Source: Paragonimus skrjabini miyazakii (Eukaryota > Platyhelminthes > Trematoda > Plagiorchiida > Troglotrematidae). Taken from it: a DNA stretch of 64,000 bases. The first letter of the stretch is position 1, and the number at the start of each line of letters is the position of its first letter. The stretch covers positions 1-64,000 of the forward strand of contig JTDE01021441.1 in the NCBI GenBank assembly GCA_014338405.1, written 5' to 3'. The translations under genes were made by a program, and so were the position numbers. Of the stretch, positions 12,501 to 24,300 are shown one piece after another. The notes beneath the pieces are model-generated. The model was not told where the DNA came from. It did no database searches and worked only from the letters and a program-made list of their open reading frames with translations.

Positions 12501-15500
12501 TTGAATACACACATTTTGGAAAAAAATAACGTCGTCACTAAATTAAGTCCAATTTACCAACACGGTCTGTCCACGACTTCAATATTAAAGTTTTACCTTA
12601 ATCTTCCGTTTCAGAAGTCTAGCAGGCTTAAAGACCAAGACCAAAGCAATCACTATACCTGTAAATATAACATGAAAGAAACTTTTGCTATAACACATCC
12701 CTAGTGACTTGTATCGCTACCGATTGTCACCATCACATCTATAATCACTCATGTCTTGATTACAATCCACAAGTCAACAAATGGAAACGCTAAACAGCTC
12801 GCTTGAAGTGCGTTTTAGACCTGCTAAATTGGGACACTAAAACCTCAACTATTAAGTGCACAGAAAAGTTCTATCAATCTTTGTGCGCTTTTGTTCAGAA
12901 CCGACAGTTCCCCAATATCTTACTTGTCAAAGGTAAACAAAACTGTTTCTCAAGCACAGGTTATACAGGGGTAGGAAGATTTATGTTCATGATCAGACGA
13001 GAAATAAAATCCCGAGGATACACTCCGTTGCAGCTGTCATGAAGAAGGTGATGGGGTTGCATTCATCTCACCAGCTAAATCAATCACTTCCAAACTGTAA
13101 ATATTGTGAGTAATTTGGCTGCATGGGTGTGTTTGAATCAACTAGTAGTATCATCTTTTCAAGTTGAAGCTGATGACAACCAGAGGAAGAGGTACAATAT
13201 TTGTGAACCCAAAGAACGGAAAGACACGCTAATACCTCACCAACTGCAAAGTAGATATTTAAAATGCTGTCCAACCTGTATTCCGTAGCCCACTTGATTT
13301 TTGTTCAGGTAGGTTTATGTCCTTCAAAAAATCAATGTGAATTTTGCCTTTTAATTTTCATTTCAGTTAATCTGCAACTTCGATATAATACATCGGCTCA
13401 AGACAAACGCGAATCACTACACCATTGTTTTAATAAAATTATAATTTTTGCAAATGACTTTCATTGCAAAAATAACATAATTGAAAAATATACTTTATTT
13501 CTGTGTATGCTTATCCCAAGTGAACTTTAACGAAGACTTTGAAATTCTCATACTGCTTGTGAATAACATGTTACCAACATCATCACAAAATAGGCATTTC
13601 AACCCAAAATCATATGAAATGAGCAATACTCACAAGTGGTCGCGGATCTCGTATTTTCATAGGCTTTCCAGCCAAACCCTTTCAACAAGAAGTGCTATAC
13701 TTGAGATTCGTTGTTGTTACAACTAGTCACTAAAACAAATCTTGACGGATTGTAACAAAATCGGACGGCAAATATGCCGCTCTTTTTCGAATTGGGGCTG
13801 ACAGGAAAGTCAACAGGAATCGGAGAGTGGTAATCACTTGTGAGCGATGGTATTGATATATCAGCCCGACTGAAAATATGCTGAATAACACAAAAGGGTT
13901 AACGACATCAATAAAAATAGTATGCGTGAAATGGAACAGAATTTTATAAACACGATATTTACGGTATTTACAACGAAAATGAGGCTCGACTTAATTGTAG
14001 AACAAAATCCTACACATCACAGAAGTGTACAGTGTTTTTTTAACAACCTCTTATTATGACACACGCTGATCTAATATCGTTTCTGCTTTTGCCATTGGTA
14101 TCCATGATTTGAAAAGAGCTATAATGCCTTTTTGGGAAAAGATATCGAGGGATTGGGGTCAACTTCTTCTGAGGTCTGTCGCTGCCAGTTGAAATGGTAT
14201 TTGATCGTTATCATTGAAGTCACTTTAGACTAGAGCTGAAAGTAAGAGAATTGTCAGAAAACAAACGGTCTGTTTCAATTGCTTATTAGGTAGTGTTGGG
14301 TCATTTGTCTTTAGACAGTGGTACAGGTGCACCAGTAAGCAGGCGAATATTAGTGACAGCCCATAGACCTGTGTTCACTCTAAACTTATAATATATATGA
14401 AAATTACCGTTTAGGTAAACAACCGATTGTGAAAGTAACTGAAATGAAAGGTTCGCACGCGTAGAAAACATACCCTGGTCAATCATCTATTCAGTAACTT
14501 CGCAAAATATCCACAACTGTGATATAAACTTGACGAGGAGAATGGTGTGCAGGTACTTGGGAGACATATAATCATCTGCGGGCTCAGAATCGTTATGGTC
14601 CGTTAGAGTGTAAACATTAAGCGTGTCCACTGGTCTGAAACCAATGATGAACTACTGAGAACCACGATGGTGAAAAATGAATATTGTTCAATAATCAGTG
14701 CAGACCCAGGAGAAAAATTACCAGTATGTTCCTCAGCATTAAACCGATGAAAATTATTTTTTGTAACAGATGAACAAGGCCTGTCGGGCTGATTTGTTTG
14801 AAAACCCTTTATGGGAATTCACACGAGAATAAGTAAAAACATCACAATGAACTTACACGGTCGTCCCCCTTCCGTGATTTTGCAAGCTTTAAGTGCACCG
14901 TGCATCTGGCAGGTTATTGCAACGCATCGATGTACCGAATAAGCACACTTCCAATGGAAAACGGGTTAAAATCCAACCTCTTATATGTTCGCATCACGAC
15001 AACTGCCGGTGCGGTTGTAGATTCGTCCACTTCGACGTTTTTGTATACGTGGCGAGCTAACATACGAAACATAATATTTATGATATTGTGATCTAGACTG
15101 CGGATCACGTAAGTTCTTCACTGAGGTAGCAGAGGTTTTGTATTGTATGAATCATGTGCTTTTCTCTGACAGAAAATTATGGTCCATATCCCATCCGATA
15201 AAAGATAAACCGAAAAGTGAAGCCTCTATATGTAAAAAACATCTTGACTGTCATATACCAAAGCCAGTTCACTCACTCCAAGAGTGGGGAATCCTTTCAC
15301 ATGATCAGTAACATTCATTACTAACGTTTGAGTTGAGGCAAATTTTTTCCTCTCTGCAAGCACGCCAGCAGTATGTTAGCGCACGGGGTTTACCTAATAT
15401 GAAGTTCTTCATTGCGGAAGCGAGCGAAGTGTCATCAATGAGTCCCAAAGATATGAATGTCAGAACAAAGTGGATGATGCCATGCCTGCAGATATTTTAG

Positions 15501-16144
15501 TGAAGTAACTCCAATAATTTCTTCAAAGTTCTCCGGAAAATTTGTTCTCAATGTTCGTTGTGTGGTTGTTTGGCAGACGCTTAGTCTGTGTCGTGTTGAA
15601 CTCCGAAGAATTTCTTATCGCCAAGGGGGTTTGATCGGATTGTCCGCCGCTCGTTTTGTTGTGATAAAACTGGTCATCACCATTTTCATTTCATCGGAAC
15701 AGTATCTTGGTCGTTTCAGATACAACAGTGTCTTTAAGATTGTTTGACCCTCAGAAAGTTCCCCTATGTCTTGATGTATCCTTTTGAATTCTAAAACCGT
15801 TCCTCTATCCAAAGAGGTAAATCCACCCCCTTCCGACACAACGCGAACAACGGAAGTGTGTGGTGAAAAGTTGGTCCCATGGGGCATAGTTGCACAAGAG
15901 CAAGTTCATACTCGGAAGAAAGGGAAGAGACTCAGCCATTTACAAAAATGTTTGGACGATTACAGATCATCAGTTCTCAGAGCACAGATGTCAACAAGAG
16001 CGCCTACCTTAGAACACATCGACCTGACGAGCCTGTAGTAAACTGGATGGCCAACAAATTCCTCAAGGGCCATTTATTTAATTGTTATACAAATCATTTT
16101 CTATTAAGAGTGTACAAACAACATCCAGCTTAATACTTTAGGAT
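9566..16144. other. Non-coding stretch
   Basis: Short frames only. A possible family A tail lies at 13775-13850. Overlapping frames at 15562-16133 on both strands read as protein-like in places (for example DEPVVNWMANKFLKGHL) and may be an old element, but I cannot identify it. Confidence 0.4.
13775..13850 (+). repeat. Possible family A tail remnant
   Basis: CTCTTTTTCGAATTGGGGCT and GACAGGAAAGTCAACAGGAA resemble the family A tail after the ribozyme. No ribozyme or tRNA-like part remains. Confidence 0.3.
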
Positions 16145-16545
16145 AAGACCTACTGTAATACTCTGAATTAGGAACCTTGAATAGCCCCATAAATCGTACT
16201 CGGATTGAAACCTCCCCAGTAAGTAATATGGAGAAGACTTCGTACTGATTGCAGTAAGCAATTCATATTCATGAGACAAGGAGTTGAATTTATGGATGTA
16301 CAACAGCCTTAAAATAATCACAGTCATTCATTGGTTGATCGTATTGACACATACAAAGTCGCAAACTGTACGGCAATTGGTGCAATACGGAACAAAGAAA
16401 TTAGCGAATAACGGAAGGTGTAACATTGAGAGTGTTTGTCCAATCCAGATGTAGTATATTTAACGCGACGTTTGGATTGGTTCCCTGTTAGATCTTCTAT
16501 TGTGTGGGGGTTTGGATAAGCGGTGAATCGAGTAAGTTTTTACTA
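16145..16545 (+). repeat. Family E repeat, copy 1
   Basis: It matches the reverse complement of 23920-24300 over about 380 bp, for example GAAACCTCCC, TTATGGATGTACAACAG, GCAATTGGTGCAATACGGAA and GGATAAGCGGTGAATCGAGT. No coding or known element motif was seen. Confidence 0.6.
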
Positions 16546-18289
16546 CACCTAATTGGCTGTGAACGTTGATTGTTGTCGAGCTGACAATCAGGAAGACACA
16601 ATCAAAGATTTCATAAAGCTATGATTTGTTTCCGGAAGTATGCTGTACAACAACCAATGTAGATTGAAACTCAGGCTCCGAGGACTTACTGGTGAATTTT
16701 CCTTCACTTTAGTGATGGGCAAAATATTGCATAGAAGGCGTAAGGTAATATCAGTGTCACAATTAAGAAAGCAGTGTAGTTCAGCCAACAAACTACGGAT
16801 GAACACTGGCTGATTATATTAGGAGTGTTAGCAACATATGAAAAGGGTACACTAACCGTATCAAATAGCAACTAAGGTTATGGATCTTTCGTTCAGACTC
16901 TGAAGTACTTTCGCCAAGAAGGATATATTCATAGGTTATTTATGATATGTCCCTTTCTGCTTTTTTCCTCAGAATTAAGTTATTCGGCTGGTCGGTAAGT
17001 TATCTTGATTTTAACATCGTAGAAGGGACTATGGACTCATTAATTTGCTAAGTATACAAATATGTCATGGCCTACATATCGATTGCAGTTTAATCTGGAG
17101 ACGTCATAGAGTACCGAAAAGACGTCCAATAAAGCACAATCTTTATTGTCCAACGCGCTAGTTACCATGCCACACGCGCGCTCGCGATTTTGAATCACAA
17201 GTCCAGTCCACGACATCCCTGGTTTACACTCAAAGGTCGTGTGCACTTCTGCCTGGTTTATGTGTGTTCGACGCTTTCTGTCGGGAGGTTATCCGTCTGC
17301 CGTTCTTCGTCCGTTGGTCCGATCTCGTTGAGCGATGGCTCGTCCGGTCACTCATGTTGTCTGCACTCTATCCAATGTGTGCTTTGACCGTATCCCACGA
17401 CCGTGTCGAGATATCCATTCGAGTGTTCAAATAATCGTGCCATCGATCTGGTCGTCCATCCTATTTAGCTTGCCATGTCTCGTCCGTTTTTCCGCTCCAG
17501 TTGGGCGATGACTCACCCAGTCGCCCATGTTGTCTCCAATCCGCTGGCTTTGGGTTTTTGGACGTACCTCCCCCGCCTTGAGATACTCCACCGAATGTTG
17601 GAATACTCGCACCTCCAATTTGATAATCCATCACAACAGAAGCATAGCATAACATTATTTTCTCTGAAGTATTTCGATTCCGCCTACCGAAATCGTCACA
17701 ATCGTCTTCAAAGACTGCAATACTTCAGTGGTTCTTGTTGATGTTTATCTACCACATAGCCATGTAGTAAATAGTATACTTTGGCTACGAAAAATAGAAT
17801 GCATATTGCAGGACATCTAACTTCTGAAAACAAGCAATAAAATCTCAGTGTAATTAACAAGCTCACTTTCAACCAATCATCATCGAGCTGAATACGTAAC
17901 GTTTATATGGAACGGTACTTGCGGGATGAAATGATAATCACGAGTAACAAGTTCAAATGAGATCAACTGTATCATCGACACAAATGGAGATAATGTCACT
18001 AGAACCAAGATTCCCGGCCTTTATGGATTGGTTAAAGTTCTCCAATTAGGTATACCCCTTTGACCTGTTCGACAGGTGTGTGCAAGTCATCATATCATTC
18101 GTTGGCTGGATGATGATTGCATTTCTTTGAAGCAGTCAGAGAGAAGTTGTGAAAGCAACTTCGTTAATACAGTCAACAGACTTAACTAGATAATGTGTGC
18201 TTCTTCTTGACGGATCATCCTTTTTGAAAAGCTTCAGGCAATAAGAAACGATAGGACATTTACACGATTATATTTTGCTTGGAACCTGG
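16546..18289. other. No gene recognised apart from GC-rich block
   Basis: Apart from the block at 17160-17570 I see nothing beyond AT-rich spacer with short frames. Confidence 0.45.
17160..17570. repeat. GC-rich block with imperfect internal duplication
   Basis: CGTCCGTTGGTCCG, GAGCGATGGCTCGTCC and CTCATGTTGTCTGC in the left half recur as CGTCCGTTTTTCCG, GGGCGATGACTCACCC and CCCATGTTGTCTCC about 180 bp to the right. The GC content is higher than in neighbours. Minus-strand frames (GDNMGDWVSHRPTGAEKRT) look somewhat protein-like but I do not recognise them. Confidence 0.45.
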
Positions 18290-19560
18290 ATGTCCATATA
18301 CTCATAACAGCTACTGTACCTCTGTGCTCATAACATAAAATTCAAATTCACTGAGGAATTGTATAGGCAACTGGATGGCGTGGCAATGGAAATCATAGTG
18401 AGGCCGTTGTTTGTAGACATCTTCAATGTGAAGGTCGAAAATATCTAGCCAGAAAAGACCATTTTTAGATTTACTGGTTATGAGTGGTATGTGGATGACA
18501 TTTTGTATGGTTAACAGACAAGTTAATCCAACGGATGTCCTAGCTGGGCTCACATCAGCGTAGTATTTATACCGGAAGCTGTACGTAACAAACAACCAGC
18601 TTCCATGAATGTAATGATTTGTACCATGCTATTATGCCTGTTCATCGTAAGATCTGTGAAAAGGAACCCTGGAATGGATAGTATATTCACTTAAGTAGCC
18701 TAGTGCCACTGATGCAAAAAATTTCCTAAACCGATTCACCGATAGAGCCGTGAGTATATGTACGTGATATACAACTTCCAATGAACTGCCTTTCCAAGGT
18801 ATATTATTCTTGCGAAACGGCTATCTGGAACAATTTATAGACAACACTGTGCAAAGTTGAGGGAAAAAGGACAAGGCATCCATACGACAGTAGAAAGCGG
18901 TGTGTATTTCCCTACAGTTCAAAAATGATACACTCACTGTAACAGTTACTTGAAGACTCAGTACTGTTACCGACAGAACATTCTATGCTATCAAACTAAA
19001 TGTTTGTTTCAAATCTACTGCAGATTTTGTATACTGTTAATGCGGGATGCGCTTGATTCTGCGGTTTTTGCTGTGTCTTCATTTACCTGGCTCTATGGAA
19101 CTAGTTGACGGGGTCGCAAGACCAGGAACTTTTCTGAACGTATTCGAGAGCATCATCCAGCCTGGAAATATAAAGGAGTTAGTAGGAACGTGTGTGACCT
19201 ATCATATCGAATCAAGTTATGTCGTCAATCCAACCCATTCTCTTCCCCTGAATCATCGAGTCAAAAACGGTCAGTCGAAAGCAGTAAAATACCGATTTTT
19301 GACTTCAGCAGAAGCGATCAGAATTTGTTTGGATAGTCCGTTTGTCTTGATGACATGATTGATCACATTTGAACTTATTACTTACTTTGTTACTTTCGAA
19401 TTGACAGCGCTGATCCACAAAACGTGATGTAGTTAGCCTGATGATGAGTTGCACGGTGGACTGGATTGATCTGGTGGTGAAGTGTTAGGAACAATTGGTC
19501 ACCACGGTTTTACTTCCATGATAATGAATACGTGAAAACAAGCTTGTTGGCTACACCAAG
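18290..19560 (+). mobile_element. Decayed Penelope-like element (RT plus GIY-YIG remnants)
   Basis: Around 18310-18560 the plus strand encodes FKFTEELYRQLDGVAMEIIV, LFVDIFNVKVENI and YEWYVDDILYG. These match the Penelope reverse transcriptase pattern of a DGVAMGSPLGP block followed by a YVDD active site. YVDD is kept, but the GSPLGP block is damaged and a stop interrupts the frame. Downstream, 19120-19180 encodes NFSERIREHHPAWK, the conserved piece of the GIY-YIG endonuclease that sits C-terminal to RT in these elements. A longer open frame at 19047-19358 is a shadow of this in another frame. The 3' tail holds CTGATGATGA at 19440, as at the ends of the other two Penelope copies. Many stops and shifts show that it is dead. 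The element is in the opposite orientation to the kinase. Confidence 0.75.
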
Positions 19561-19676
19561 TATTTTATAACCACCCTCAGAAATTCCGACCATAAAAACA
19601 ACAGTTTCTATATCATCATTCAACATCGAGTTATCTACACCGTGCGAATGAAAAATCAAGTTATGAGTGAAAGTAG

Positions 19677-20149
19677 GGTCTTGTTAGGGCGCCCACCCTG
19701 TTACCGTCCCAAGGCGCCTCCGCCATGAGAAAGGAAAAACGATTGACTTTGTCCTAGTTTGCGGACCTGCTCAGAGCGGCCGAGAGGGTGGCCTTGGCTA
19801 GTTTTTACCCGCCAGACTTTTCACTCCGTTGTGCCCATTAGTGACCCTATTTCTCCGATGAATGTCCATCTCTTTTTATGATTCGGGAATGTTCTTATGG
19901 CCACTGCGCACCCTATAAGTACTTCGTCCTTGTTGCCTTGGTCGCACACGTTTTGGGGCGGAACAAAGCTCTTTTTTTGCACGCGTCTTTCGGCCTGCCT
20001 TGGGAGCGACTACGGGAACAGTCGCGGTACTATTCGGGACACAGATTTTCGTGTGAATTATTAACGGGTGGCGAATCCAAATTCTGCCAAGCGCATTGCG
20101 ATAGCAAGGACGAATCAGCGTATTGTTTAGGAGGGTTTACAACAGGTCT
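19677..20149. mobile_element. Probable solo LTR (Gypsy/CsRn1-like size)
   Basis: A GC-rich block at 19682-20144 (463 bp) begins TGTTAGGGCG and ends TTTACAACA, giving TGTT/AACA inverted termini typical of LTRs. The five bases on each side are both GGTCT, as expected for Gypsy-type integration. CCCTATAAGTACTTCG inside could be the promoter TATA box. The length is close to that of the CsRn1-type LTRs I know of in trematodes. No gag-pol coding was seen on either side. The caution is that GC-rich DNA continues on the right to about 20760, so the true border could be different and the 5-bp match could be chance. The 100-codon frame at 19878 runs mostly within it and is not regarded as a gene. Confidence 0.5.
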
Positions 20150-20765
20150 CTTCAGCCAGACAGCTTTCCTACGTCCTTGAACGCTCCACTTCATTATTCG
20201 GACTCATTTCACAGGAAACTCGGCCAAGCAACGACAACATTCGCGCCACTGAGCCCGATTAGCCGCCATCTCACCCAGTGTCCCCAGCCACCGGTTCTGT
20301 GAGCCGCGAGATTCCCAACTCGAGAGACGAACCCTCTTAGCGAATGCCTTCATTCTTCTGCGCCAAATCGCCATTTGTCCGCCTCGTACTCTACGCCAAT
20401 CAGCTGAGGCATCAGCGGAGTGTTTGGTATGGCAGACGACCAGCTGACATCCTTAGTATATGGCACAACCATCCGATTTTGTGTAAACTTAAAGATCTCG
20501 CTTGGCAATCACCTCCTTATACCTGTTTCTAACCTTCTCGTTGCTCACCCGTTGGTATCACTCGATACGAACGATCAAGTCAGTGCTTGACGCGCAGGTG
20601 AAACAGCCGCCCACCATCATCCAAGTACGGTGATACCAGACCAAACCTGCAACCAATCGGAGGCCTAGATTCACCACGGTGTTCAACCTAGGTGTTCTTA
20701 TCCCTAGCTAAAATATACCCTTCGGAGCAGTGTATCGACCTGGGAAGAGCAGCCAGTTCCAAGTA
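20150..20765. other. GC-rich block of unknown origin
   Basis: GC content is visibly higher than in the surrounding DNA, as in the adjoining LTR-like block. Only short frames occur, none recognisable. It may be internal sequence of the same LTR element or an unrelated repeat interrupted by the LTR. Confidence 0.4.
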
Positions 20766-21724
20766 AAAGGACGCACCAAAATTTTAAGGACAGAGTTAGG
20801 GCAAACCGTTTAAGTTTTCTTGTGAACTTACTAGGCATGAGAAAAGCCGTAAAATTTTGTCGCTACAATTTTTCTCGTTAGTTTTTATAGTTCATTTTCT
20901 ACGGATTTTATTTAAATGAAATTCAACCAGAGAGTTCTTTATCACTTCTTATGAAGACTGATTGCTGTCGACTTGATAGCGAGGAGAAAATTGATAAAAA
21001 GTGGGAGTGGCCTCGTGACTCCGTCGTAAGGCAAATAGATTTATAAATTCGACTAAATCAGAATCCTACCGAAATTCGGACCGTAGAGCCATACTTCCAA
21101 CCTTAATTATAAATTTGCTAGCTTTACTAAAAACACGACAATGGTTTGTATAAAATTTTGTTTTTCATTCAAGATAATAGTCTAAGATAAAAAAGCATTG
21201 TCCAATCAGAAATGTAGAAGATATCAAGTAAGTTCACAAGCATTTCAAATCGGAAACCCATTCGAGTGCTTTGGAGGTGAAGTTTACATTTGGGTCACCG
21301 AACCATCGCATGCAAGTTAAAATTCACAGTAAAAGAAGAAATCATGTGATCGTCGTTGAACAGAGACAAACTCGTTGAAAGATCAAAATTATAAGTGAAC
21401 AAAGAAAGACTGAAATTTTTGGAGGACCATAAAGCACAAAGCACTGAACTGAGTATCTGCTATGAAAACCAGGTCCACTTTGATTGCCATCAGGTCAAAT
21501 AATCCGCAACCAAGAACGTCACAGCAAGCTCAAAGTAAGGACGTCTTGCTTGACCAAATGCATAAGACAGAACTGACTAACAGGCACAATGGAAGGAACC
21601 GTTGTCATTGGGCAGGCGCCCCGTTAATGATTGCACTCTCCGTGAGCCCATAAGACCGGGGCTACATGGAAAATTCCAATCTGGCTGACAGGGGGATTTT
21701 TTTATATTGGGGAAGAAATTTTTG
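20766..21724. other. Downstream flank of kinase
   Basis: AT-rich with no frame over 65 codons. It probably contains the kinase 3' UTR if the AATAAA at the stop codon is not used. Confidence 0.45.
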
Positions 21725-21730
21725 TTTATT
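21725..21730 (-). terminator. AATAAA hexamer overlapping kinase stop codon
   Basis: On the minus strand the kinase ends TGT AAA TAA AC, so an AATAAA polyadenylation hexamer overlaps the stop codon. If used, the mRNA would have a 3' UTR of only some 15-30 nt. AT-rich sequence makes a chance match easy. Confidence 0.35.
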
Positions 21731-22262
21731 TACAGTAGCGATCTGGTTCGCTTAGTTGTGCAAGAGGTGCGGTTTCGCGACGTGTTTGAACGTTTTTACG
21801 CCACTGTTCCCATTTATGTAGTCGGAGTGCTTGGGCTTCCTCGCTATCCCACTCTGTCCCATTCAATTCATGTGGATAGTCGTTTGAAGGACGCATCTTA
21901 TTAACCCCGTTGTTTGTTATCCCCATGGAATCAGCGGGCCGATAAGAACGTTCGGCATTGTAAAAATAGTCCTCAAAATAGACACACAGTGATTCGAAAG
22001 TTGGACGTTGGTCCGGGTTGGAATCCCAAGTCTTCAGCATCACCTCGTACACTGGTTGAGGACAGTTAGACGGACGTGGCATTCGGTAACCTCTGTCCAC
22101 TTGTTGCAAAGTTTCAGCGTTGTCCATCGACGGAAATGGGACCTGGCCATAGGTGATGATCTCGTAGATCACAATCCCGAATGACCAAACATCTGATTTG
22201 ACAGTGAAACGGCCCAGAAGGGCGGCTTCTGGAGCAGTCCATTTGATCGGGAATTGTGTACC
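21726..22262 (-). CDS. Src-family tyrosine kinase, terminal exon (C-lobe and tail)
   Basis: After a TGATAG acceptor this 537-nt exon encodes 178 residues and a TAA stop. It begins GTQFPIKWTAPEAALLGRFT and continues KSDVWSFG, YGQVPFPSMDN, RGYRMPRP and DQRPTFESL, which are the activation-loop end, APE motif and C-lobe helices of a tyrosine kinase. After FEDYFYNAERSYRPADSM the protein matches the Src tail; this Tyr corresponds to the inhibitory tail tyrosine phosphorylated by Csk. Src kinases normally end fewer than ten residues after that Tyr, but here about 71 more follow, ending SEPDRYCK. The extension is charged and rich in Trp, Glu and Arg (EWDSEEAQALRLHKWEQWRK). No stop or frameshift interrupts it. 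It may be a lineage-specific tail or read-through into former 3' UTR. Confidence 0.93.
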   Translation of the reverse strand, partial: GTQFPIKWTAPEAALLGRFTVKSDVWSFGIVIYEIITYGQVPFPSMDNAETLQQVDRGYRMPRPSNCPQPVYEVMLKTWDSNPDQRPTFESLCVYFEDYFYNAERSYRPADSMGITNNGVNKMRPSNDYPHELNGTEWDSEEAQALRLHKWEQWRKNVQTRRETAPLAQLSEPDRYCK

Positions 22263-23149
22263 CTATCAGGTAAGAGAGAAGTTGACAATATTAGCATTGT
22301 CATAGACAGTAATTTTGAGTCGGTCAACTTGTCTAAGACATATCACCGTTATGTACGAAAACAGTTTAGTGGTTGCTCAGTGATGGACAGTGAGTAGAAG
22401 GATCAACCTTAACAGTATCATGAATACCGGTCCACAAATTCGACATTTAAGTCCAATCGGGGTTAACTAATGACTACAAGATAACAAACCTCAACAGATT
22501 TATTTTGACCACTTAACCTTGAAAATATTTTTCATCGTGAACAACTAATCGCAAAACAGTTCATCTGGAGGGATACAGCGGTTATGGAGTAGGACGAAAA
22601 CTAATCACAATGCGAAAGCCTTTGTAAACACCAGCAATAACTACCGGAATATGCGACAGAAATTGTCGGTTCACTACCTCAAAGTTGAATTTGGTGTATT
22701 TTCTATATAATTACTCGCTTTCACCATCGTATTAATAACTCTTCAAGTAGAACTTGAGAAATGAATTTTACTGTAAAACACACCTAAAACTACGTGCAAT
22801 CTGTTTCGCGAATCCTTAAGTTGGTTGGATTCCGTTCGTTTACGAAACCAACAAAACCAGAATGCTGTCATCTCAAAAAACCATTTCAGTTTGTTCCAAG
22901 TGATAAACACGTAAGAAAGGAATTATTGAAGAACACTTTTACGCCCAGGGTAAAACATGTGACCAGAAAGCATGACGGAAGTGCAGCAATTTTCTTTATT
23001 TTCCGTTAGAGAACCCGCATGCTTACAAAAGATTCGATGATCTTTTGAGGGATTGAAGTACATACTCCCGTTTGAGAACTGAGTGAAGGAAAAACTGTTC
23101 AATTCAAGGATGACCCAAAGAATAGAGATAACAGCACAGCGAAAGCCTC

Positions 23150-23285
23150 AAGAATCATATGCACTAGTGGCGAGCCTTAATAAAGCGAAACTCGAATGAA
23201 TTGCTTCTTTTCGAAATGGGACGACTGGAAAGTCTATGGGAATGCGACACCTGCGATCAGTTGCGCGTGATGTTCAACTTGAGAA
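23150..23285 (+). mobile_element. Family A fragment with decayed hammerhead
   Basis: The ribozyme region 23161-23202 reads GCACTA, GTGGCGA (damaged core), a decayed stem II and GAAACTCGAAT, followed by the family tail (GACTGGAAAGTCTATGGGAA). The tRNA-like part is missing. It directly abuts the family B tandem at 23286. Confidence 0.6.
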
Positions 23286-23665
23286 ATATCCTGTCACTGG
23301 TTCGAATCCAGTCGAAGCCCTGACTTTTCATAATTGGATCTCATCTAAGATCAGAAATCTGTCAAACTACTCATTAGTAATACAATTTTTATGTTCAACA
23401 GTGGCGTTAGTGGATTCCAGCGTGAACTGCTCGAGAAATCTTGCCGAGGTAGTCGATCCCCTGGATCACTTGGTGGATTCCATATGAGACAGTGGGACGG
23501 ATGGGAAATCGAGTCCAAATGTGAAATTTCCGAGCCCCTGGCATGGCTCCGTATATCAGCTGGTGGAGCGCTTGCCACGTGAGACATCGTTTTTCTGTCG
23601 CTGGTTCGAATCCAGACGGAGCCCTGACTTTTCACAACTGGATCTCATCTAAAATATCCACTAGT
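23286..23665 (+). repeat. Family B tRNA-like repeat, partial tandem with 304-bp period
   Basis: The B box GGTTCGAATCC occurs at 23299-23309 and again at 23603-23613, exactly 304 bp apart, each followed by the same tail (CCCTGACTTTTCA then TTGGATC or CTGGATC, and TCATCTAA). The second unit has a complete tRNA-like head at 23545-23623. The body contains GTGGATTCCAGCGTGAACTG. The arrangement is a head-to-tail dimer, the first unit being only its 3' part. Confidence 0.7.
23545..23623 (+). tRNA. tRNA-like head of family B repeat (not a functional tRNA)
   Basis: The acceptor stem GGCTCCG/CGGAGCC pairs over 7 bp, and the T arm CTGG-TTCGAAT-CCAG is perfect. An A-box-like CAGCTGGTGGAGCG is present. 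The D stem is broken and the anticodon arm does not fold, so this is a repeat head with a pol III promoter, not a working tRNA gene. Confidence 0.55.
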
Positions 23666-23919
23666 CTCAAAGTGATACACACCTGTGTATTGAAGGCACC
23701 ATTAACACATGAGAAGTTATAAAAAACCTCCGGACTCTAAGGGAATAAAACAATTTCGGTATCATCGATTTCAGGCAGTGTGAATGGGCTAGCGGTCTCC
23801 CACATAGTTTATTCAGTGGTGGTCAAGTAACCAAAGGGACGCTGATTTTCATTATACCTGAACGCTCTAAGCTTTAAAATATTTTCTGATTAGAATTGTG
23901 GTGGCAAACTGTGATAAAA

Positions 23920-24300
23920 ATCTACTCGATTCACCGCCTATCCAAACCCCGACACAACAAGAGTTCTAACAAGAGACCAATCCAAACGTCGCGGTGAAGA
24001 TACTGCGTCAGGATTGGACAACCCGTCTCAGTGTTATGCCTTCTGTTATTCGCTTATTTCTTTGTTCCGTATTGCACCAATTAACATTCAAGTTATGACT
24101 TAGTATGTGTCCATATGATCAGCCAACGAGTGATTATGATTTCTTTAATACTGTTGTACATCCATAAATTCGGCTTCTTGTCTCACGAATATGAACTGCT
24201 TACTGCAACCAATACGAGGTCTTCTGCTTATTACTTGCGTGGGAGGTTTCAATCCTAGTACGATTTCAAGGGCTATTCGAAGTCCCTTATTCCGAGCATC
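23920..24300 (-). repeat. Family E repeat, copy 2
   Basis: Inverted relative to 16145-16545 and similar across the whole length, though with many substitutions. It is in the first (3'-most) kinase intron. Its identity is unknown. Confidence 0.6.

Noticed and set aside
19047..19358. 103-codon plus-strand ORF as a gene
   Set aside because: It is a shadow frame of a Penelope GIY-YIG remnant; the neighbouring frame gives the conserved ERIREHHPAW.
23545..23623. Functional tRNA gene
   Set aside because: The acceptor and T arms pair, but the D and anticodon arms do not, and the sequence is part of a repeated unit.
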